From NCBI GenBank assembly GCA_015680685.1, contig MNCI01037842.1, positions 765,139 through 828,989 on the forward strand: a DNA stretch of 63,851 bases, in the 5' to 3' direction. The notes beneath the pieces are model-generated. The model saw only the letters and a list, made by a program, of their open reading frames with translations. It did no database searches and was not told the DNA's origin. The position numbers and the translations under genes were made by a program. Source of the stretch: Gnetum montanum (lineage: Eukaryota > Streptophyta > Gnetopsida > Gnetales > Gnetaceae). This document shows positions 57,744 through 63,851 of the stretch, piece by piece. The number at the start of each line of letters is the position of its first letter. Within the stretch, counting starts at the first letter, position 1.

Positions 57744-58617
57744 TGATGGGACACGATATTGCATGGTCCACAATATCATGTACGCGATATCACATCCACC
57801 GTGATATCGCATCCCACGCGATATTGCTTATGTGATATCGCGTCTTCCCCTACGATATCGTGTACACGATATCGCGGTGCACCGTCAAATCTATAAATAA
57901 GCGGTGGCTCTTCCCTATTTCTCATTCTAGGCCTAGACTATAGTGAAACTCTAGCAGGTTGATCCCTCCAGAGATAGAATAATTTCCATGTGCCCGTAGT
58001 AGGAACTCCAAAGTGAACGGATCTTTATTTGAGCAAATATTGTACCTGAACACAAGTTAGTGTACAACAATAAAGACGAACCTCTTGGATAAACCTTGCA
58101 GTGCATGGAATAAGCTAAATAGAATTTTATTTATTGTTATTTACTGTTTATCATTTAATTACTTTATTAGTTATTAAATCTCTCTCAACCCTTCTCTCCT
58201 ACTTAAGTGCCTCAGTACGACTACTTCGAGCATGTGCATTACGCTTGGTGATCCTAGCAATGACTAGCATTTGGTAACCAAGGTTGCATCGGTTTAGGGC
58301 GTGAATGGTAAGTGGGAACGGATGCTGACACTAGGTTAATTTAGACATAGTTAGTTAGTTAAAGTTAGTAATTAGTCTCTTCACCCTTCAACTTATCAGC
58401 ATAGGAGATAAAATGAAAAAGACATAAAAATCATATACCTTAGACTTACTTAACCATACAACCGTGACAAATACAAGTAAGTCTGGGAAGACAATGAATA
58501 ATTAACCTTAAGTGTTCCATAAGGCATGTAGGCACATAGTCTATGGAGTTCAACCGGATCGTGCATGCTACGCTTGTATTCGTATGGTTGAGTGTAAGGG
58601 TACCAAGCCACTCATCA
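57744..58617 (+). repeat. 5' LTR of copy D (GATATC type)
   Basis: 874 bp from TGATGG to TCATCA. The U3 array at 57750-57880 has five exact GATATC palindromes and two GATATT variants, many flanked by CG. A TATA box ctataaataa follows at 57891-57900. It keeps more CpG than the other LTRs, which suggests that it is the youngest copy. Confidence 0.87.
57891..57900 (+). promoter_or_regulatory. LTR TATA box of copy D
   Basis: ctataaataa lies 10-20 bp after the last GATATC unit. The counterpart TATA boxes in the other LTRs sit at the same relative place. Confidence 0.75.
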
Positions 58618-58618
58618 T

Positions 58619-58636
58619 AGGTGCCGTTGTTGGGGA
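58619..58636 (+). other. Primer-binding site of copy D, Asp-tRNA type
   Basis: AGGTGCCGTTGTTGGGGA matches TGGCGCCGTTGCCGGGGA at 14 of 18 bases, directly after the LTR. Confidence 0.75.
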
Positions 58637-58760
58637 CTAAGTGTTTGTGCGCTACGTAGAACATAGGAGATCACTCACATCTTTGGGAGCTTAAACAAAC
58701 CCTAGGGTTAATTAAATGAAAAAGTATATAATGGTTAATTAGCACATTGAATAAGATACA

Positions 58761-61190
58761 ATGTCTTCTTCTTCTTCTCATAAGAGCATTACACAACCTA
58801 AGGAACATACAATAAATAGTCGGGGATCTAAAAAACATTACCAAAATCAGCCAGTTCCTCAACAATATAGGGTGGTATATAGTCATCCTAATAAGTACAT
58901 ATCCAATCTTACTTTTATCCTCCATCAGGATGACCAGATGCACTGGAGAGACTTGCAAGGTAACATAGTGTTACCTCCAGATCGTGTAGTCCCCAACATG
59001 CTTCTTCGTGCTCTGGAATAGATAGGCATGACACAACTATATGATGAATACATTATAGGTGATTTTGACACAAGGGATTACCATCCCATAGAAGAAAAAT
59101 GTTTAAGGGACTCGAGGCAAGAGATCCACCATACATTGTTGAAGGGAAAAGGGGTCCCACACATCCTGAGTGAAATCAAATCTGGTGAACCACTCATAAT
59201 GGGTTCTCCATCAAATGATGTTCCTCCTCTTAATCATAGTGAGGAGGTGAGGTATCAGAACCTATGCTTCATGATACAAAACCTTGGTTTTGATCCTCGT
59301 GAATGCAAACTGTTCACTGAGGGAACAAAAACACATGACAAGGATGGGCACTTAGATCGTCATCATGATCAGGGCCGAAGCCATAGAAGAGAAGGTAAGA
59401 AACATCATCATGGCAATGGTTCTCCTTCTTCTTCCCCTTCATCACATCATTCGCCCTTAGCTTTCACATCAAGGCATAGTCATAAAGAGCATAACGGTGA
59501 GGATAGAGGTAGAAAAAATGAGAGACCTCGACGAGAGAGTCAAGAGAGAGGACAAGGGCATGAACGAAGGGAAAGTAGGGAGCAACGTAGACATCATAGA
59601 TGTCATGAAAGAGACGATCATGACAAACCCCTACTTGTAACCCGGAGTATGCTAGATATCATGGAGGAAATGAGAATACCAACAAGGCATCAAAAAGATA
59701 GTTGAATCAAGAGATTGGATATGAATAACATCCCACGATTTGAAGGAGGATACAAAGCTAATATGAAAAATCATTTACAAGCATTCCATGATGCCTGCAC
59801 TTTGCAAAACATAGAGAATGAGTGGAAGAAACTAAAGTTATTTTCTAGGACACTCATAAAGAAAGCAGAGAGTTGGTACCAGTCCTTAGAACTAGAAACC
59901 ATTAGGAGGTGGAGTACGATGTTAGAACTCTTCAACGATAAATATCAAACGTACTCCAGAGTGTCTAACTTGTGTAAGAAGATCCAAGGATGGAAGCAAG
60001 GTACTCATGAACCCTTGGATGCTACCATGGGCCACTACTATGCATTGTTACATTGTTGCCCAGGCCATGGTTACACATAGCGGGATCAACTTTGCCATCT
60101 TGTAGATGGAAGGTATGAAACTAGGAGAACCCTTGGGACTTATGCCCAAGGGAGACTATCAGAACTTAGATTCCATGAAATTCTTCACTTTTTGGAACAA
60201 GTAGCCAAAGAAGAAGGGGAACTACGAAAAAGAGAAAGTGTGGAAGAATATAATCATGATTCTTCCCTCTAAAAGAAGGGAGTGAGCTTTTGCGATGAAG
60301 AGGATGAGTTACCACTCGAAGAGTTGGTGAATAGAAAAACCTTGCTGCTTCAAAAACTAACAACGGAAGTGGCAGCTAAGGTAGATCAGATACAAGACTC
60401 CTTGGATAGTAGACTTGAACTTGTCCTGAAAATCATAGAGTCTAATGAGGAATGAAGTAGTGACAAAGATAAGAAAGAGTGGAGAGATTCAGGCCCTACA
60501 CATGACAAGGGTAAGGGGAAAATAACTATCTCCGATGAGGTTGTAGATTTGGACATGGATGATGACAATGGATGTGAGATCTACTAATATGACCATCCCA
60601 AGGGATGTTGTCCAATCATCTCACATCTACAAGAGTCTGGGGTGTATGCACTCAACCCGAGACTTAATAGATAGCATACATCCTGAAGGTTACCTTATCC
60701 CCAAGGTAACCCAAAATAGTTCCACCAACCATTGACGTACTATCCAAGTGGAACTTCACCACCACCCATCAGACAACATCAGTAGTGGCAATACCCATAG
60801 TCATGGGGGATGCCATTGCCGAAACAACAATACCCTTACCGGCAACCCGATCCTTATGGCTACTACGTGCAACAACCGATTTCTCCAAGTGACTTCATGG
60901 GTCACACAACTCTCCAATGTTACTACCAAGTTCAGGAGTACTTTAGAAGGACTCCTTCTCCTTTGGGAGACACTCCACATCCATACCATCCTCCTAATCC
61001 ATCCACCTCTCTTCCATCGATAGTTCCCATAGCACCTGCTCCAACAATGCAAGGGGAACTTCCCACTCAACTACAGCAACATAACGCTACGAGAACCGTA
61101 ACCATTCAACTCGCTGCTAGTTCTAAAAATCACAAAAAGAGAAGACCTTTCTTTAGAATCAGAAGACCAGGCAAGCTCTCACAACCATAA
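58761..61190 (+). pseudogene. Gag of copy D, one frame with in-frame stops
   Basis: The open pieces 58761-59021, 59028-59705, 59715-60080 and 60810-61190 are all in the same frame, so no net indel has occurred. It starts MSSSSSHKSITQPKEH. A charged His/Arg/Glu/Asp-rich linker follows (59340-59640). The gag domain begins at RLDMNNIPRFEGGY (59709) and includes KLKLFSRTLIKKAESWYQSL and W-S-x-M-x-x-L-F-x-x-K-Y, the usual A-x-x-W ... F-x-x-K-F layout. A Pro/Gln/Tyr-rich region follows (60800-61080). Stops at 59019, 59703 and 60078 are explained by single C-to-T changes from CAG or CGA codons. No CCHC knuckle is visible. Confidence 0.85.
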
Positions 61191-61259
61191 GTAGTTGATT
61201 CTAGATACGCTCCTCCAACACATAAGGCTTCAGAGCACCCTTCAGTCCAACAAAAGAGC

Positions 61260-61853
61260 TTAACGCATACGATTATGTTAACACATACCGTAATCGACTG
61301 GATCAAGGTAGGCCATCTTCCCAAGAAACTATCTTACCCTGAAAGTCCCTTAATCTACCTCCAAGTCATTGGGAATGAACCTCATCAGGCTCTTCTTAAC
61401 TCAAGTTCTGAAGTCAACTTAATCCCACGAGAAATGTATCAAGCCTAGAACCTTCCCCAACTCAAGAAGAGCAACATTCAACTAGAGATGGCTAACTAGT
61501 CCATCACCATTCCCTTGGGATTTATGGAGGACATCATTATCACTATGTGTGGTTGGTCATACCCAGTTGATTTCCTGGTGATAGAGGTCAACAACAATGA
61601 AGGGGACTTCCCAATTATAATGGGAAGGGCATGGCTAAGTACAATAGATGCATGCTTAGGGATTCATGATCTTTCCTTACAAATATCTAAGGTAAATATT
61701 TATGGAAAGATCAAGAAGAAGAAAGTTCCATGCATCACATACAGTGACTCATTGGGTGATGACATGGAGGAATGCACAACATTTCCTACATGTAACCGGT
61801 GTGCCCAAGAAACTTTGAGACAAAGATGCCTATATGTAGCAACCACACAATAA
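61260..61853 (+). pseudogene. Protease region of copy D
   Basis: In the same frame as gag. LLNSSSEVNLIPREMYQA covers the active site, where a D-S/T-G would be expected; it reads N-S-S, consistent with two G-to-A changes. Then come PLGFMEDIIITMCGWSYPVD and FPIIMGRAWLSTIDACLGIH. A TGG-to-TAG stop (near 61446) and a CAG-to-TAG stop (near 61497) precede the open part at 61515. It ends at a TAA after LYVATTQ. Confidence 0.8.
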
Positions 61854-61989
61854 GAGCAGACCCAGTGGTTGACAACTGATCAAGGAAGTAGCCCACCAAC
61901 ATGCATGGAATGAAAAGGGGGAATAACTCATGCCAACAATGAAGGCATAGACACATTGAAGTATGAGTGTTGTTGACTTCCACCCCTTA

Positions 61990-63851
61990 ATCTGAGAACA
62001 TCAATGGGGAGAAGTTGGGCACTTTTAAGAAATTCAAATAGACGTTCATTATTTCAGATCTCTCCCTTTCTATTTATTCATGGGGGAGATGGCCCCCTAT
62101 GCTAATCATTTGGGGCCCTCAGTTTTTTTAAGTTTTTTTTTTTACATATTTTTGTTTTACATGTTTTTGTTTTACACGTTCTTGTTTTACACATTTTTGT
62201 TTTACACGTTTTTTTTACAAATTTCTTTGACTTTTCTTGTTTTTGTTTTACAACATTGTTATACTTTTCCATTTTGTATGTGTGTGTGTGTGTTATCCAC
62301 CTTGTAAGTTTGTCATCCAATAAATGTTTGTAATAATGGTATGAACTATTTTTATATTGATTGATAATGTTGGTTTTTACCTTTAAGTTATGATGTTGAT
62401 ACTAAGGTATGGTTATTTTGATATGATAGGCAATGAGCCCTCTTCATCCATTCATCCATGAGTTTCTATGGTCTCTCTTGGCTTGGAAACATACAGTCCC
62501 TTTCCATAATAAGAACTCTAATGAATCGGTGACTGAGTTTTTGTCAAACTAAGGAAGGACTCAACGATTGAAAAGGGTGTGAATTCAAGGGAACTTGATG
62601 CTTTTGTGTTGGTCATTCTTTTGGGTTCTTGGATGTTTTCTTCTTGAGTTTTCTTACCATTTCGATGTTACTTAATCATCAGGAAGCTGAGCAAATAAAA
62701 ATAACAAAGTTTTTGCATGGTGTGATTCTCACGCATAAACACATAAATAAATAAAAAAGAAACAAAAAAGAGAAAGAGAGAAAAAAGAAAAACATAGTGA
62801 GAATTCAAAGCACACCCCTTAGAAAAAATAATCATTTGGGCTACAAGCATTGGTTATGGAACTAAAATAAAAATGTTCCCTCTAACTAAGGCCCTTCTCG
62901 CTTCCCATTCTCTCCTCCTTGTTTCATCGGAATGGTGGTGGCTCTTGGGTGAATGCATTCTTGTTACTTCAAATGGATGGTTTAGCCAAATGCATTAATG
63001 TGAAGTCACTCGATGTGATTTGTTTGAGGCCGAACTTGGAATGGGATTTACTAAGTCACATTAATCATGAAATCCACAAGGGGCTGTACACCACCTTGTT
63101 CTTGGGATTCCATTAAATTCTCCTCTCTTCATCCTTCTCTCCATTGTTCACCTCATTGCTGATTGTATCATTAGTGTATATTTTGGTTGACACATTATTT
63201 TCTTTTTGGTAAATTCTTGTGGTTAAGGCTTTAACTCTTGTTCCAAATAACATTCCCAGAGCCTATGGACTCTTTGAATGTGGGTTTGTTAGGGCATTAT
63301 GGGTATGAGCCTACTTTGGGGAGGACCCACTAACATTTCTATTTGGTGCACTAGTTAAATTCTTTTCCTTAACATTTTGCAATTACATTTATTTTGTTCA
63401 TTTCCATCTTGACATCCCTTTTATTGGTGATATAGTTGTTTCTTGTTCTCCATCTTTCTTGTTCCTTTTCTTTCTCCATTCTATCGCTACTAGAGGTTTG
63501 CTCTTAGTCATGGGGGTTCAGACCAAATTTTTTTTGATTTTCTCTTAACCCCTACACCTTCGCTAGTCACCATAAATATATCTCCAGATCTGTATTAGCC
63601 ATACCACAACTTCACCAATGGACCTTTCACTAAAGCAAGGTATCAATTGCATTGAAATTCATTTACCCTTGCTAATATTAAGACTGTGTTGTGTGTGCAG
63701 ATGGTAATAATGCAACAACAGATCGGATTTGGAGAGAACACTTGGAATGGAGCAGTGCTAAAGCAACTATGCAAGGAGCAAGATTGATGGCATGCTTACA
63801 GATGGATAATGAAAGGCACAATCTTGGTGTTGGTAGCAGCAAAATTTCTTT
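61990..63851 (+). other. Post-integrase noncoding stretch of copy D
   Basis: No gene is supported. It has a 16-bp tandem array (ttttgttttacacgtt type, 62143-62250), a TG run (62275-62293), and landmarks shared with copy C at 27340, 26940 and 28090. A TATA-like ccataaatatatc at 63569-63581 lies roughly where copies C and E have their internal promoter, but with no motif array beside it. The last 160 bp (from 63695) look coding-like but cannot be assigned. Confidence 0.55.

Larger units (their letters stand above)
57744..63851 (+). mobile_element. Athila/Tat-like element lacking reverse transcriptase and integrase (copy D)
   Basis: 5' LTR (57744-58617), Asp-type primer site, gag-protease in one frame (58761-61853), then directly the family's post-integrase noncoding stretch (61990-63600), recognised by CATGGGGGAGATGGCC and CTAACTAAGGCCC. 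The roughly 2.5-3-kb pol core present in copy C at this place is absent. The 3' LTR lies beyond the window. It would need a helper for reverse transcription and integration. Confidence 0.82.

Noticed and set aside
57750-57880. GATATC array as a CRISPR array
   Set aside because: Units are 6-8 bp, irregularly spaced and lie in an LTR promoter of a plant element. There are no long repeats with unique spacers.
62102-62320. Minus-strand frame with repeated K-T-C-K
   Set aside because: It is the translation of the 16-bp tandem array ttttgttttacacgtt; low complexity.
63690-63851. Possible exon at the right edge (gtgtgtgcag followed by coding-like sequence)
   Set aside because: An acceptor-like site and an open frame are present, but the segment is cut by the window edge and shows no recognisable domain.

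Overview
This window is repeat-rich, AT-rich, gene-poor plant nuclear DNA. It is mostly old LTR retrotransposons, some nested in others, with stops and lost catalytic residues that arose largely by C-to-T and G-to-A transitions. Plant lineages are recognisable: a chromodomain Ty3/gypsy element, an Athila/Tat-like Ty3/gypsy family with an Asp-tRNA-type primer site, a LINE with a zf-RVT tail, and tRNA-like SINEs. Slow decay, long spacers and few genes fit a very large genome such as a gymnosperm's; that is inference and the species cannot be named.

Layout. 1-2117: gag and one LTR of the Athila/Tat-like family, minus strand. 2118-8340: anonymous decayed DNA with one gag zinc-knuckle relic. 8579-9671: integrase/RNase H relic of another Ty3/gypsy element, cut by a plus-strand LTR+gag of the first family (9672 to about 12000). 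13295-19971: a nearly full-length, broken chromodomain element, minus strand. 22000-22434: assembly gap. 22435-38997: an outer non-autonomous LTR element whose 5' LTR was split by a 12.7-kb member of the first family (22597-35327), with a 5-bp target duplication that differs at one base. 38998-41600: old repeats and tandem arrays. 41600-45300: the only convincing gene island, with a three-exon ACT-like-domain gene on plus and a RING-H2 gene on minus that has a one-base frame break. 45800-52050: a cluster of tRNA-like SINEs around an inverted-repeat element, a 559-bp insertion with a 10-bp duplication, and a gag relic. 52080-53620: LINE relic, cut by an LTR at 53621. 53621 to about 57050: 3' half of another member of the first family. 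57231-57600: minisatellite. 57744 to the end: a plus-strand member of the first family with gag-protease in one unshifted frame and its reverse transcriptase/integrase block missing.

The most interesting signal is in the first family. Its LTRs carry, just upstream of a TATA box, arrays of short near-palindromic motifs whose sequence differs between copies (GATATCG type, CAATATTGAGG type, CCCATTGA type). In two copies the same copy-specific motif recurs inside the element, ahead of a coiled-coil third ORF and followed by a TATA-like sequence. This suggests a second, internal promoter that co-evolves with the LTR promoter. A third copy shows only a TATA-like sequence at that place, so the pattern is not universal.
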